Source: an uncultured Candidatus Saccharibacteria bacterium
GTDB taxonomy: Bacteria; Patescibacteriota; Saccharimonadia; Saccharimonadales; Saccharimonadaceae
Length of the DNA: 64,000 nt
NCBI GenBank assembly: GCA_937989565.1
Contig: CALKRM010000028.1
Coordinates: 62,001 to 126,000, forward strand
Reading direction: 5' to 3'
Shown piece after piece: positions 7,413 through 15,734 of the stretch. Positions within the stretch are counted from its first letter, which is position 1. Each line of letters begins with the position of its first letter. Position numbers and translations under genes: made by a program. The notes under the pieces are model-generated. The model searched no databases. It worked only from the letters and a program-made list of their open reading frames with translations, and was not told where the DNA came from.

Positions 7413-7688
7413 TTATTTATCATAATCAAACAAGCTTCCAGCTCCCGCCGCTTTATATAAAGCATCTACCGCTAAGAACATATCGTTATGAAGTGTTGGC
7501 TGATTGTCAATATTTTTATCATAAAAATCCCGCAACGACTCCGGATAGTGTTCGTCGGGCGTATCGTACAAGAATGTATCCTGCAGTAGTTTCTTCTGCT
7601 TGGGCGAAATATAATTAAAAAACTCTGGATGAAAATCATAAAACCATTCTAGGCGAGTCTGCAATTTTAGGTATCTATCGTAGTTCAT
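7413..7688 (-). CDS. Hypothetical protein, 91 aa, inside the duplicated-flank insert
   Basis: This 91-residue soluble protein is rich in Tyr, Phe, Asp and Leu (LEWFYDFHPEFFNYISPKQK in the first third) and has no motif I recognise. A leaderless TATAAT lies 6 nt before its ATG, which supports real expression. It is the only gene in the segment bounded by the two 36-bp repeats at 7346 and 7853, so it may have arrived as part of that insertion. Function unknown. Confidence 0.55.
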   Translation of the reverse strand: MNYDRYLKLQTRLEWFYDFHPEFFNYISPKQKKLLQDTFLYDTPDEHYPESLRDFYDKNIDNQPTLHNDMFLAVDALYKAAGAGSLFDYDK

Positions 7689-7694
7689 AGCTAT

Positions 7695-7700
7695 ATTATA
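7695..7700 (-). promoter_or_regulatory. Leaderless -10 box (TATAAT) of the 91-aa gene
   Basis: Minus-strand TATAAT ends 6 nt before the ATG at 7688. The 160 nt further upstream contain two hairpins: CCCTCT/AGAGGG (7715-7736) and CCTTGAG/CTCAAGG (7741-7770). Confidence 0.65.
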
Positions 7701-7714
7701 ATTCAGGGAATGAT

Positions 7715-7770
7715 CCCTCTCCGAGCGCGAAGAGGGGTGTCCTTGAGGATTATCTCCCGCCTGCTCAAGG
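7715..7770 (+). other. Two adjacent hairpins in the pheT upstream region
   Basis: CCCTCT (7715-7720) pairs with AGAGGG (7731-7736), and CCTTGAG (7741-7747) pairs with CTCAAGG (7764-7770). The region between the 91-aa gene and pheT holds no other gene. It could be a small RNA, a terminator of an incoming transcript or a remnant of the inserted segment. I do not recognise a known RNA family. Confidence 0.35.
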
Positions 7771-7848
7771 ATGGCTGTATTTTGCCCTAGAGCATTTTAC
7801 CTTTGTTATTTGTAGTTTTCTAAGGTCGATTACTTGCCGGTAAGATGG

Positions 7849-7854
7849 TATAAT
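7849..7854 (+). promoter_or_regulatory. -10 box (TATAAT) of pheT
   Basis: TATAAT ends 9 nt before the pheT ATG at 7864, so the mRNA leader would be only a few nucleotides. No ribosome binding site precedes this ATG. Confidence 0.6.
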
Positions 7855-7888
7855 TATATCAGTATGAAAGTTAGCTTAAATCTTATAA
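7853..7888 (+). repeat. Right copy of 36-bp direct repeat, covering the pheT start
   Basis: This is the functional copy of the repeat also found at 7346-7381 (three mismatches). It spans the promoter edge and the first codons of pheT. The 471 bp between the copies contain the 91-aa gene and two hairpins. Confidence 0.8.
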
Positions 7889-10377
7889 AACAATTGATTA
7901 ATTTTGAGTTGCCGCCAGTTGATGAGTTGGTGTCGCGTGTCAATCAGCAGCTTGGTGGTGTCGAGGAAGTGATTGACTTGAAGGCCAAATATGGTGGCGC
8001 GCGCATTGTGCGGGTTGTTGAGTGCGAAAAGCATCCGAATGCGGATCGTTTGAGCGTGACTAAAATTGACGATGGTGGCGTAGCTGACGTCCCAAGGGAT
8101 GATAATGGCTACGTGCAAGTGGTTTGCGGCGCGCCGAATGTTCATGCTGATATGTGGGCAATTTGGTTGCCGCCAAAAAGCACCGTCCCAGCAAGTTTTG
8201 ATGATGCCGAGCCGTTCGTTCTGGATGCGCGATCGCTGCGTGGAATCTTAAGTCAGGGTATGTTGGCGGCGGCTGATGAGCTGGCAATTGGTACGGATCA
8301 CGAGGGAATTATTGAGATTAATGAGCGTGATATTCCAGCGGGCGTTACGCTTCATGCTGGCGCGAGTTTTGCGGAAGTGTTTGGGCTGGACGATTACGTG
8401 CTGGAAATTGAGAATAAGATGTTTACGCACAGGCCGGATTGTTTTGGGCAACTCGGCGTGGCGCGCGAAATTGCTGGCATTTTTCATCAGCAGTTTAATA
8501 GTCCTGACTGGTATAATGCTATTCAAGAATTCGCAGATAGCGATGGCTTAGAGCTTGAAGTGTTTAATGAAGCTAATGAGCTTGCACCCGCATTCTCTGC
8601 GATTGCTATAAAAAATGTAGATATTTATTCAAGCCCGTTGTGGCTGCAATGTCAATTAGTTGCAATGGGCGGCAAACCTATCAATAATATCGTTGACGCG
8701 ACAAACTACGTGATGTTTATGACGGCGCAGCCGACTCACGCTTATGATTACGACAAGTTGCGCGGGCATAAACTTGGTGTGCGAATGGCGCACGATGGCG
8801 AGAAGGTTGGTTTGCTTAACAGCAAGGAATATGAATTGACGGCTGGCGATATTGTGATCGCTGACGGCGAAGGCGTGATTGGGCTAGCGGGAATTATGGG
8901 CGGCGCTAATACGGAAGTTTCGGCTGAAACGAAGAATATTGTCCTTGAATGTGCCAATTTTGATATGTACGCGCTACGTCGTACGGCTATGCGCCATGGA
9001 ATTTTCACCGACGCCCTGACCCGTTTCAATAAGGGGCAGTCGCCAGCACAAATTGACCCTGTCTTAAAATGGTTAATTGGTATGGTTGGTGGTGAGCAAG
9101 CTAGTCCTATGCTATTTAAGAATCATTCTTCATTGCGACAAGTGTTGGTCGATGGTAAGCACTGGCACGGTGGATTGTTGATTCCTAAAAGGTTTGTCGA
9201 AGAACGTCTGGGTGTTGACTTTGCCGAGAATGAGATTGAAGCACTACTAAAGAATGTTGAATTTATCGTTGACGATGGTAATAAATATGGCGAAGCTGGC
9301 GTGATGGTTTACAGTCCATTTTGGCGAACAGATATTGAGCTTCCTGAGGATATTGTTGAGGAAGTTGGGCGATTATATGGCTTTGATAGATTGCCGCGTC
9401 ATTTGCCAGAGCGAAGTATTAAGCCTGCGCCGAAGAATGAGCGTCGTGAATTGAAACAGAGAATTCGCCAAAGTTTGTCGCGAGCTGGGGCGAACGAAGT
9501 TTTGACGTATAGTTTTGTTCATGAGCGCGTTTTGAAAAATTCCGAGCAAGATCCGAGCCGTGCGTATCGCTTGAGTAATGCGCTTAGTCCAGACTTGCAA
9601 TATTACCGAATTAGCATTTTGCCGAGTTTGCTGGATAAAGTTCACGCCAATATAAAATCTGGACATGACGAATTTATACTGTTTGAAATTGGTAAAATTC
9701 ACGATAAGAAATTAGGACTTAATAATGAGAATTTGCCGATTGAAAAGACTTTTATTGACGGAGTTTACGCGAATAAAAAACCTCAAGCTGGAGCGCCGTT
9801 TTATAAGGTGAGGCAAATTGCTGAAAGGCTGATGAAGGATTTGAGCGTTGAGGTTGATTTTGTGAAGATTGCGGAATCTGACGGCAACGTTCCAGCGCCG
9901 TTTGATGCGAAACGCAGCGCTTGGATTGTGGCGAAGAATGGCGACAATTTGGGAATTGTTGGCGAGCTGGTTCAGTCTGCTCGACGCAACTTCAAATTGC
10001 CAGATTATACAGCGGCGTTTTCTATTGATATTGAAAAATTGCAGGAAAATCTGAGTAAAAATCAGGACTATAATTACCAGCCATTAAGTCGTTTTCCGTC
10101 GACCGCCAGAGATATTTCATTGAAAATGGATTCGAATGTTGATTATGCGAAGGTTTATGCTTGCGCTGAAGAAGTTGCGAAAAAACACGGTGAGTTGCAA
10201 ATTAGCATAACGCCGATTGCGATATATCAGCCAAAAAATGACGATTCGACAAAAACTGTAACTTTGAATGTAAAGTTTACGAGCGCTGAGCGGACGCTGG
10301 AAGATAAAGATATTGCGCCGATTATTGAGGAGATTGCCGCGATGGCTGCGGAAGAGTTTGACGCCGCTCAGATTTAA
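7864..10377 (+). CDS. pheT: Phenylalanine--tRNA ligase beta subunit
   Basis: This 837-residue beta subunit of phenylalanyl-tRNA synthetase attaches Phe to tRNA-Phe as part of an alpha2-beta2 enzyme. Domains in order are an N-terminal segment, an EMAP-type tRNA-binding domain (IVRVVECEKHPNADRLSVTK), the B3/B4 region (DCFGQLGVAREIAG), the B5 region and the catalytic-like core. The C-terminal ferredoxin-fold anticodon-binding domain begins at YQPLSRFPSTARDISLKM. The start at 7864 rather than 7834 is fixed by family alignment and by the -10 box, which would otherwise lie inside the gene. The usual upstream pheS is absent from the window, so the alpha subunit must be elsewhere. Confidence 0.95.
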   Translation: MKVSLNLIKQLINFELPPVDELVSRVNQQLGGVEEVIDLKAKYGGARIVRVVECEKHPNADRLSVTKIDDGGVADVPRDDNGYVQVVCGAPNVHADMWAIWLPPKSTVPASFDDAEPFVLDARSLRGILSQGMLAAADELAIGTDHEGIIEINERDIPAGVTLHAGASFAEVFGLDDYVLEIENKMFTHRPDCFGQLGVAREIAGIFHQQFNSPDWYNAIQEFADSDGLELEVFNEANELAPAFSAIAIKNVDIYSSPLWLQCQLVAMGGKPINNIVDATNYVMFMTAQPTHAYDYDKLRGHKLGVRMAHDGEKVGLLNSKEYELTAGDIVIADGEGVIGLAGIMGGANTEVSAETKNIVLECANFDMYALRRTAMRHGIFTDALTRFNKGQSPAQIDPVLKWLIGMVGGEQASPMLFKNHSSLRQVLVDGKHWHGGLLIPKRFVEERLGVDFAENEIEALLKNVEFIVDDGNKYGEAGVMVYSPFWRTDIELPEDIVEEVGRLYGFDRLPRHLPERSIKPAPKNERRELKQRIRQSLSRAGANEVLTYSFVHERVLKNSEQDPSRAYRLSNALSPDLQYYRISILPSLLDKVHANIKSGHDEFILFEIGKIHDKKLGLNNENLPIEKTFIDGVYANKKPQAGAPFYKVRQIAERLMKDLSVEVDFVKIAESDGNVPAPFDAKRSAWIVAKNGDNLGIVGELVQSARRNFKLPDYTAAFSIDIEKLQENLSKNQDYNYQPLSRFPSTARDISLKMDSNVDYAKVYACAEEVAKKHGELQISITPIAIYQPKNDDSTKTVTLNVKFTSAERTLEDKDIAPIIEEIAAMAAEEFDAAQI

Positions 10378-10402
10378 TGTGATTTGTTGCGCTTGATAAA
10401 AA

Positions 10403-10411
10403 TGTTATAAT
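10403..10411 (+). promoter_or_regulatory. Extended -10 promoter of the FKBP-trxB-ppa operon
   Basis: TG-t-TATAAT (10403-10411) lies 23 nt before the FKBP ATG, and a strong ribosome site AAAGGAGG follows. No clear -35 is visible, as expected for an extended -10. Confidence 0.55.
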
Positions 10412-10434
10412 TGAAAGGTAAATAAAGGAGGAAT

Positions 10435-11112
10435 ATGGCAACTACAAAAGGCCAGAGAATAGGTATTTGGGTTATTGCCGGCATGATGTTTTTGGGGACC
10501 GTTGGCGGATTTGTCGCTATGATGGTGGCGCCTGGAAATGAAGCCAAAGACCAAGCCGCGTTTAAGAAAGCTCAGGATGAATACACCAAGGCTACTGACG
10601 AGCGAAAAAAGAAAGTAGAGGCTCAGGCTAATGAATTGAGCCAAAAATATTACGGCAAGTTTTCTGAGTTTAGCTCACGAGTTGGTGCGTTTGAAGCTGG
10701 TGATGTGAAAGAGCTTGTTAAGGAAGATTTGGTCGAGGGCGAAGGCGCTGAGGTTAAGGATGACACCAAATTGGCTGTTTATTACATTGGCTGGAACGCT
10801 AAGGGTGAGATTTTCGATCAATCAATCGCTGACGGCAAATTGAAAGCTCCGCTCAATATGGATGGCCCGGCAAATACTGCGGTTATTCAAGGCTGGAAAG
10901 AGGGGTTGATTGGCATGAAAATTGGCGGCGTGCGCGAGCTAACAATTCCAGCCAACAAGGCTTATGGCGACAAAGCTCAGGGTGATAAAATCCCTGCAAA
11001 TTCTCCGCTTAAGTTTGTGGTGATGGCTATTGAAAAGCCAGTCGATATTCCAGAGCCGGAAATGCCAGAAGTGATGAAGCAATATTATCGATCGCGAGGT
11101 TTCAATGTCTAA
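10435..11112 (+). CDS. Membrane-anchored FKBP-type peptidyl-prolyl isomerase
   Basis: This 225-residue protein has an N-terminal membrane helix (about residues 10-31) and a charged helical linker rich in Lys, Glu and Ala. The FKBP domain runs from about residue 105 to the end. Recognisable FKBP elements are LAVYYIGWNAKGEIFDQS, the VIQGWKEGLIGMKIGG segment and the late AYGDKAQGDKIPANSPLKF loop. It should catalyse proline isomerisation of exported proteins at the outer face of the membrane. It overlaps trxB by 8 nt, so the two are translationally coupled. Confidence 0.88.
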   Translation: MATTKGQRIGIWVIAGMMFLGTVGGFVAMMVAPGNEAKDQAAFKKAQDEYTKATDERKKKVEAQANELSQKYYGKFSEFSSRVGAFEAGDVKELVKEDLVEGEGAEVKDDTKLAVYYIGWNAKGEIFDQSIADGKLKAPLNMDGPANTAVIQGWKEGLIGMKIGGVRELTIPANKAYGDKAQGDKIPANSPLKFVVMAIEKPVDIPEPEMPEVMKQYYRSRGFNV

Positions 11113-12037
11113 AGATGTTATTATTGTTGGCGCTGGTCCAAGCGCGTTAACAGCGGCAATTTACTTGTCGCGCGAAGATGTCGACACGACGTTATATGAG
11201 CGTGGCGTGGTCGGCGGAATGGCGGCGATTACTGATCAAATTGACAATTATCCTGGATTTGCCGAGGGCGTTACTGGAATGAAGTTGGCGTCTGAATTGC
11301 AGCAACAAGCGGAGCGATTTGGTGCGAAGATTGAGTATGGCGACGTAACGGAATTGAAGCAAGTTGATGGCGAATTAGAGCTGACAATTGACGGTCAATC
11401 TGTCCGCGCGAAGTCAGTTTTGCTGGCGACTGGCTCGAATTATCGCAAATTAGGCGTTCCGGGCGAAGATGAATTATATGGTCGAGGCGTGCATTACTGT
11501 GCGACTTGCGACGGTGCGTTTTATCGTGATAAAAATCTAATCGTTGTTGGTGGCGGAAACTCAGCGGTGCAAGAGGCGATATTTTTGACGCGATACGCTA
11601 GTCATATTGATCTGTTGGTTCGCAGTAAATTGCGCGCCAGTGACATCTTGCAAAAAGATTTGCAGAAGTATGTCGATGATGGAAAAATTACCGTTCACAT
11701 CGGTGCAACGACTGATGAAATTATTGTCAAGGACGATAAGTTTTACGGCGTTAAATCGACCCAAAACGGCGAGCAGAAAGAATTTACCGCTGACGGATTG
11801 TTTGTGTTTATTGGGCTAATTCCGAACACGCAATTCCTGATAAACTCGGACGTTGAGTTGGATTTGGGCGGACACATCATTACCGACGAACATCTGCACA
11901 CTAATATTCCTGGCGTTTTTGCTTCTGGCGATGTACGCTCGGGGGCAACTATGCAAATCGCTTCGGCGGTTGGTGAAGGTGCGGTGGCAGCGCTGCAGAT
12001 TCGTGAATATTTACAAGAAAAAGCCAGAGAGGAGTAG
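11105..12037 (+). CDS. trxB: Thioredoxin reductase
   Basis: This 310-residue flavoprotein passes electrons from NADPH to thioredoxin. It has the FAD motif VGAGPSALTAAIYL at the N-terminus, the redox-active CATC at residues 132-135 (HYCATCDGAF), the NADPH-binding GGGNSAVQEAIFL and the C-terminal FAD contact VFASGDVRSG. The usual GAGPAG reads GAGPSA, a mild variation. It is cotranscribed with an FKBP isomerase upstream and pyrophosphatase 3 nt downstream. No thioredoxin gene is in the window. Confidence 0.95.
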   Translation: MSKDVIIVGAGPSALTAAIYLSREDVDTTLYERGVVGGMAAITDQIDNYPGFAEGVTGMKLASELQQQAERFGAKIEYGDVTELKQVDGELELTIDGQSVRAKSVLLATGSNYRKLGVPGEDELYGRGVHYCATCDGAFYRDKNLIVVGGGNSAVQEAIFLTRYASHIDLLVRSKLRASDILQKDLQKYVDDGKITVHIGATTDEIIVKDDKFYGVKSTQNGEQKEFTADGLFVFIGLIPNTQFLINSDVELDLGGHIITDEHLHTNIPGVFASGDVRSGATMQIASAVGEGAVAALQIREYLQEKAREE

Positions 12038-12040
12038 AAA

Positions 12041-12571
12041 ATGGCAGATTTTAATCAAATTTTAACACCTGGTGATGTCGAAAACGGCATCGTAAATGTA
12101 GTTGTTGAGATTCCACAGGGATCAAGTCATAAAATCGAGTGGAACCGCGAGCTTGCAGTGATGCAGTTAGACCGTGTTGAGCCAGCTATTTTTGCAAAGC
12201 CAACAAACTACGGTTTCATTCCACAGACTTTGGATGAAGATGGCGACGAATTGGACGCGCTAATTATCACCGACGAGCCGCTGACAACCGGTATTTTTAT
12301 GGAAGCAAAAGTTATCGGCGTGTTGGAATTTGTTGACGATAATGAAGTTGACGACAAGGTTATCGTTGTGCCAGCCGACGACCGAAACACGGGCAATGCA
12401 ATCAACTCACTAGAAGACCTACCTTCACAATTGTTGAAACAAATTGAACACCACTTCAGTCACTACAAGGATTTGAAGAAGCCTGGCTCAACAGTAGTCA
12501 AGGGATTTGGCGACGTAGAAAGGGCAAAGCAAATTATCCGCGAGTCAATTACTCGTTGGAACGAAAAATAA
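12041..12571 (+). CDS. ppa: Inorganic pyrophosphatase (family I)
   Basis: This 176-residue family I soluble pyrophosphatase hydrolyses PPi to phosphate and so drives nucleotide polymerisation and aminoacylation. The signature DEDGDELDALI contains the metal-binding aspartates. KIEWNRE, KPTNYGFIPQT and DDRNTGNAINSLEDL are the other conserved active-site segments. A ribosome site (GAGAGGAG) overlaps the end of trxB, and the ATG follows 3 nt after that gene. It is the last gene of this operon and converges with rel. Confidence 0.96.
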   Translation: MADFNQILTPGDVENGIVNVVVEIPQGSSHKIEWNRELAVMQLDRVEPAIFAKPTNYGFIPQTLDEDGDELDALIITDEPLTTGIFMEAKVIGVLEFVDDNEVDDKVIVVPADDRNTGNAINSLEDLPSQLLKQIEHHFSHYKDLKKPGSTVVKGFGDVERAKQIIRESITRWNEK

Positions 12572-12613
12572 ATCACGTTTGATTATTGATTAAAACCGAG
12601 AGACTGGCGAGCG

Positions 12614-14131
12614 TTACTTGTGTCGGAAGAACGAGGAAACGCCGCCAGTTAATTGTTGTAAGATGCCGTTTGAGCGGGATAATTGTAAGCGCAATTTATC
12701 TTTGGCGTGTGGCGTAATTATGACGTCCCGCCAATCTGGTTTTGGGTGAGCTGATTTACTAGTTAAGACTTCAATTGTGTCGCCGTGCTGTAATTTGTAA
12801 TTGAACGGTTTCATTACGCCATTGATCTTGAATCCGCTTGCGCGCGCCGCGATATCGGAGTGAATTCGGTAGGCATAATCCAAGGGAAACGCTCCGCGAG
12901 GCAAATCATAAATGTCGCCCTTTGGTGAGTACACGAAAATCCTGTCAGAAAACAGCTTCATTCGGAATTTGTTGGAGTCGAACCGTTTTCCTTCGCTAAT
13001 TAAGGCAGCAGCCTCCTGAAGTTCGCGAATCCACGACAAATCGGCTGGCATAGTTCCGATTTTTCCTTTTTTATAGGCGTCGGTCAATTTTTGCTCATTA
13101 TAGTGAAAACTGGCCGCTAATCCACGCTCGGCATATTCGTGCATTTCTTTGGTTCGAATCTGGAATTCAACAATTTGCCCACTTGGCGTTTGTACGGTCG
13201 TATGCAGGCTTTGATAGCCATTCGGCTTTGGATTGGCAACGTAATCTTTAATCCTCTCGTACATCGGCTGATACATATCGTGTAAAATTCCCAGAACCAA
13301 ATATCCAGTCGATAAATCGTCGACAATTATCCTCAGGGCAATCAAATCATAAATCTTATCAATATCGCCAACTTTGTCCAATTTCTTAAACAGACTATAA
13401 ACGCTCTTAACGCGTCCGTCCATCTGAAAAACTAGCTTTTCCGCCTTCAGTCGCGCTTCAACTTCGCGGCGAACGTGATCCAATTTTCGTTGCGATTTTT
13501 TCAGTCGACTGTCCATCAAATTTTTGGTTTCTTGAAAAGCTTTCGGCATCAAATATCTAAAGCTCAGCTCTTCCAATTGAACGCGAACTCGCCCCATATT
13601 TAAGCGGTCGGCCAGCGGCGCAAAAACCTCGATTGTTTCTCTGGCAATTTTTTTCTGCTTTTCTGGCGTCATAAATTGTAGCGTTCGCATATTGTGCAGG
13701 CGGTCGGCTAGCTTGATAATTATCACGCGCACATCTTCGCCCACGGCAATCATCAATTTGGTCAAATTATCCTTCGTGTGTGGCAAATAACTATCCAAAT
13801 TTCGCATTCCGGCGCGAGCTTGTGAAACTTTAGTTACGCCATCCACCAGAAACGCCACATCGCGCCCAAACAAACTTTCCAAATCGTCCAAAGTTGCGTC
13901 GGTATCTTCAACAGTGTCGTGCAGAACTCCCGCCACAACCGTATCAATATCCATGCCCCATTCAATCAGAATTCCCGCTACCGCCAATGGGTGATTAATG
14001 TAGGGTTCGCCACTTTTGCGCTTTTGTCCAGCGTGCTTTTCCGTGGCATAATCAATTGCGCTCGCTAAAACCAATACTGGCACTTCGTCGTATTTTTGTT
14101 CAGCGATTGATAATAACTCTTCGCGCGTCAT
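12614..14131 (-). CDS. Rel/SpoT family (p)ppGpp synthetase/hydrolase
   Basis: This 505-residue bifunctional-type stringent response enzyme has an HD hydrolase domain with intact His47, His71-Asp72 and Glu75-Asp76 (HPLAVAGILIEWG, VLHDTVEDTD). The synthetase domain contains ALRIIVDD and NPKPNGYQSLHTTV. The TGS domain runs PKGDIYDLPRGAFPLDYAYR to IEVLTS. The protein ends soon after, so the zinc-finger/helical and ACT regulatory domains of long Rel proteins are missing. The start at 14131 is chosen over the longer frame because the TATAAT lies 6 nt upstream and MTREELLSIAEQ begins the family homology. Confidence 0.92.
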   Translation of the reverse strand: MTREELLSIAEQKYDEVPVLVLASAIDYATEKHAGQKRKSGEPYINHPLAVAGILIEWGMDIDTVVAGVLHDTVEDTDATLDDLESLFGRDVAFLVDGVTKVSQARAGMRNLDSYLPHTKDNLTKLMIAVGEDVRVIIIKLADRLHNMRTLQFMTPEKQKKIARETIEVFAPLADRLNMGRVRVQLEELSFRYLMPKAFQETKNLMDSRLKKSQRKLDHVRREVEARLKAEKLVFQMDGRVKSVYSLFKKLDKVGDIDKIYDLIALRIIVDDLSTGYLVLGILHDMYQPMYERIKDYVANPKPNGYQSLHTTVQTPSGQIVEFQIRTKEMHEYAERGLAASFHYNEQKLTDAYKKGKIGTMPADLSWIRELQEAAALISEGKRFDSNKFRMKLFSDRIFVYSPKGDIYDLPRGAFPLDYAYRIHSDIAARASGFKINGVMKPFNYKLQHGDTIEVLTSKSAHPKPDWRDVIITPHAKDKLRLQLSRSNGILQQLTGGVSSFFRHK

Positions 14132-14137
14132 GTTTAT

Positions 14138-14160
14138 ATTATACAACTTTGTAGTATAAT
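14138..14160. promoter_or_regulatory. Divergent -10 boxes between rel and gap
   Basis: Minus-strand TATAAT (14138-14143) ends 6 nt before the rel ATG, giving a leaderless message. Plus-strand TATAAT (14155-14160) serves gap and is followed by a 41-nt leader with the ribosome site GGGAGG. The two promoters are only 11 bp apart and should compete for polymerase. Confidence 0.65.
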
Positions 14161-14201
14161 TAAGAAAAGCTAAAGCGAAAATATCTAACAGGGAGGGCGA
14201 T

Positions 14202-15224
14202 ATGGCTGTAACGAGAATAGCAATTAACGGCTTCGGGCGAATCGGACGCAATGCGTTTAAGATTGCTAACGAGCGAAGCGACTTAGAGATTGTTGCGATC
14301 AATGATTTGACTGACACGAAAACTTTGGCGTATTTGTTGAAGCATGATAGCAATTACGGTGAGTACGGACGTCAAGTTGATTTTACGGAAAACGAGCTGA
14401 TTATTGAGGGTAAGTCGGTTAAGGTGTTGGCTGAGAAAGATCCAGAAAATCTGCCGTGGCGAGATTTGGGAATTGATGTGGTGATTGAATCGACAGGATT
14501 TTTCACCGATAAAGATGGCGCAGGCAAGCACTTAACGGCTGGCGCAAAGCGTGTGGTTATCAGTGGTCCGACGAAGTCTGAGGGAGTTGATACGATCGTT
14601 CTGGGAACTAACGATGACAAGGTGAAAAACGCGACGCCGATCGTGTCTAATGCTAGCTGTACGACCAATTCTCTGGGTGCGGTTATGGCGATTTTGGACG
14701 CGGAGTTTGGTGTTGAAAAGTCAATGCTAACGACGGTGCATAGTTATACGGCTAGTCAAAAACTTCAGGATGCCCCATCCAAGGATCTTAGAGAAGGTCG
14801 CAACGCCGCCGAAAACATTGTCCCGACTACGACTGGCGCCGCAATTGCTGTAACTAAAACCTTGCCACAGCTAACTGGAAAATTTGACGGACTTAGCGTG
14901 CGCGTACCGACTCCAGTGGTGTCGCTTAGCGACGTGACGGCGCTTCTCAGGAAAGATGTGACTGTCGAGCAGGTAAATGGCGCGTTCAAAAAAGCCGCTC
15001 AGAGTAATTTCTATCAAGGCATTTTGGGCGTTTCTGAGGAACCTTTGGTGAGCCGCGACTTCATTGGCAATTCATATTCTGGAATTGTCGATCTTCCGTT
15101 GACGAAGGTAGTTGGTGGCAATTTGATCAAGGTTATGGTCTGGTATGACAATGAATGGGGCTATTCTAATCGCTTGGTCGAGTTGGTAGCAGATGTGGCG
15201 TATTATCTGAAAAAGAGTGAATAA
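14202..15224 (+). CDS. gap: Glyceraldehyde-3-phosphate dehydrogenase
   Basis: This 340-residue glycolytic enzyme oxidises and phosphorylates glyceraldehyde 3-phosphate with NAD(P). It has the Rossmann start INGFGRIGRNAFK, the catalytic Cys153 in SNASCTTNSLGA, the phosphate-binding TTTGAA and the C-terminal WYDNEWGYSNRLVEL. Length and motifs are those of a standard type I GapA. It stands at the head of a run of sugar-phosphate genes but is separated from them by the 67-aa island gene. Expression is from its own promoter with a normal ribosome site. Confidence 0.97.
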   Translation: MAVTRIAINGFGRIGRNAFKIANERSDLEIVAINDLTDTKTLAYLLKHDSNYGEYGRQVDFTENELIIEGKSVKVLAEKDPENLPWRDLGIDVVIESTGFFTDKDGAGKHLTAGAKRVVISGPTKSEGVDTIVLGTNDDKVKNATPIVSNASCTTNSLGAVMAILDAEFGVEKSMLTTVHSYTASQKLQDAPSKDLREGRNAAENIVPTTTGAAIAVTKTLPQLTGKFDGLSVRVPTPVVSLSDVTALLRKDVTVEQVNGAFKKAAQSNFYQGILGVSEEPLVSRDFIGNSYSGIVDLPLTKVVGGNLIKVMVWYDNEWGYSNRLVELVADVAYYLKKSE

Positions 15225-15248
15225 GGCCATCTTCCAAAAAGGAAATAA

Positions 15249-15271
15249 CCCCGCACCGTGACAGTGCGGGG
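15249..15271 (+). terminator. Hairpin after gap
   Basis: A perfect 8-bp stem, CCCCGCAC with GTGCGGGG, has a 7-nt loop and lies 24 nt after the gap stop. There is no T-run on either side, so it is either a weak terminator or an mRNA 3'-end stabiliser. It also lies at the 3' border of the GC-rich island 2. Confidence 0.5.
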
Positions 15272-15310
15272 ACGCCAGATCTTGACGATTTCACAGAATA
15301 TTTATTGTCT

Positions 15311-15328
15311 CGCGCCTCTGCTGGCGCG
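15311..15328 (-). terminator. Hairpin at the 3' end of the 67-aa island gene
   Basis: CGCGCC (15311-15316) pairs with GGCGCG (15323-15328) 7 nt after the minus-strand stop of the 67-aa gene. The T-run expected of an intrinsic terminator is missing. Confidence 0.45.
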
Positions 15329-15335
15329 GAGCACC

Positions 15336-15539
15336 TCAGCTCGGGATCTTAATCGACACGACATCGGTCATCCGAACCAAAAAGATCCCATCCTTCGCTT
15401 TGAGGGTGGCGACAGACGTACTGTCGGCCTCTCCAAGAGCTCTGGAGAGGAAATCTTCCAGGTCTCCATTGTTATAAAGGTCGTCCTCGAACTTCGCGGT
15501 GATCGTTTGGCCATCACGGAGATTAAACTTAACCTCCAT
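15336..15539 (-). CDS. 67-aa hypothetical protein, GC-rich island 2
   Basis: This small soluble protein starts MEVKFNLRDGQTITAKFEDD and has alternating short strands and acidic residues. I recognise no family. The strand-rich start and SVATLKAKDGIFLVRM suggest a compact beta fold, but this is a guess. It has a near-perfect ribosome site (AAAGGAGGTGA) directly before the ATG, a 72-nt leader with the hairpin AGGGCG/CGCCCT (15576-15592), and a strong promoter with tandem TTGACA boxes. GC-rich codons and this expression signal set it apart from its neighbours and link it to the other islands. Confidence 0.65.
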   Translation of the reverse strand: MEVKFNLRDGQTITAKFEDDLYNNGDLEDFLSRALGEADSTSVATLKAKDGIFLVRMTDVVSIKIPS

Positions 15540-15617
15540 TTTTCACCTCCTTTCAAAGGCGAAGCTCAAAGCTAAAGGGCGACTTTCGCCCTAAAACTCT
15601 GAGCAAAAGTTAATCTA

Positions 15618-15659
15618 CTTATATCACACCAGCCACAAGATGTCAATACTTTTTGTCAA
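15618..15659 (-). promoter_or_regulatory. Strong tandem-TTGACA promoter of the 67-aa gene
   Basis: On the minus strand TTGACA (15641-15646), a 17-nt spacer and TATAAG (15618-15623) with an upstream TG-a extension form a near-consensus promoter. A second TTGACA (15654-15659) lies exactly 13 bp upstream. The same 13-bp tandem arrangement, 18 of 20 bases identical, precedes the 131-aa island gene at 42622-42640. Confidence 0.75.
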
Positions 15660-15699
15660 ATAGCTACACCCTACCTCTGATAAAATACCTAACTTCTCC

Positions 15700-15728
15700 T
15701 TGCAAAAATCACCGAAAACGCTTATACT
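15700..15728 (+). promoter_or_regulatory. Promoter of the rpiB-rpe-tkt operon
   Basis: TTGCAA (15700-15705), a 17-nt spacer and TATACT (15723-15728) lie exactly 6 nt before the rpiB ATG, so the operon mRNA should be leaderless at its 5' end. Confidence 0.75.
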
Positions 15729-15734
15729 AAAATT

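Noticed and set aside
12614..14353. Longer rel frame starting at 14353
   Set aside because: The extra 74 residues run across the gap promoter and gap start and do not resemble Rel proteins. The ATG at 14131 has the 6-nt -10 signature.
15258..15575. 105-codon plus-strand frame across the island 2 gene
   Set aside because: The minus-strand 67-aa gene has a near-perfect ribosome site and promoter, while the plus frame has neither and crosses two hairpins.
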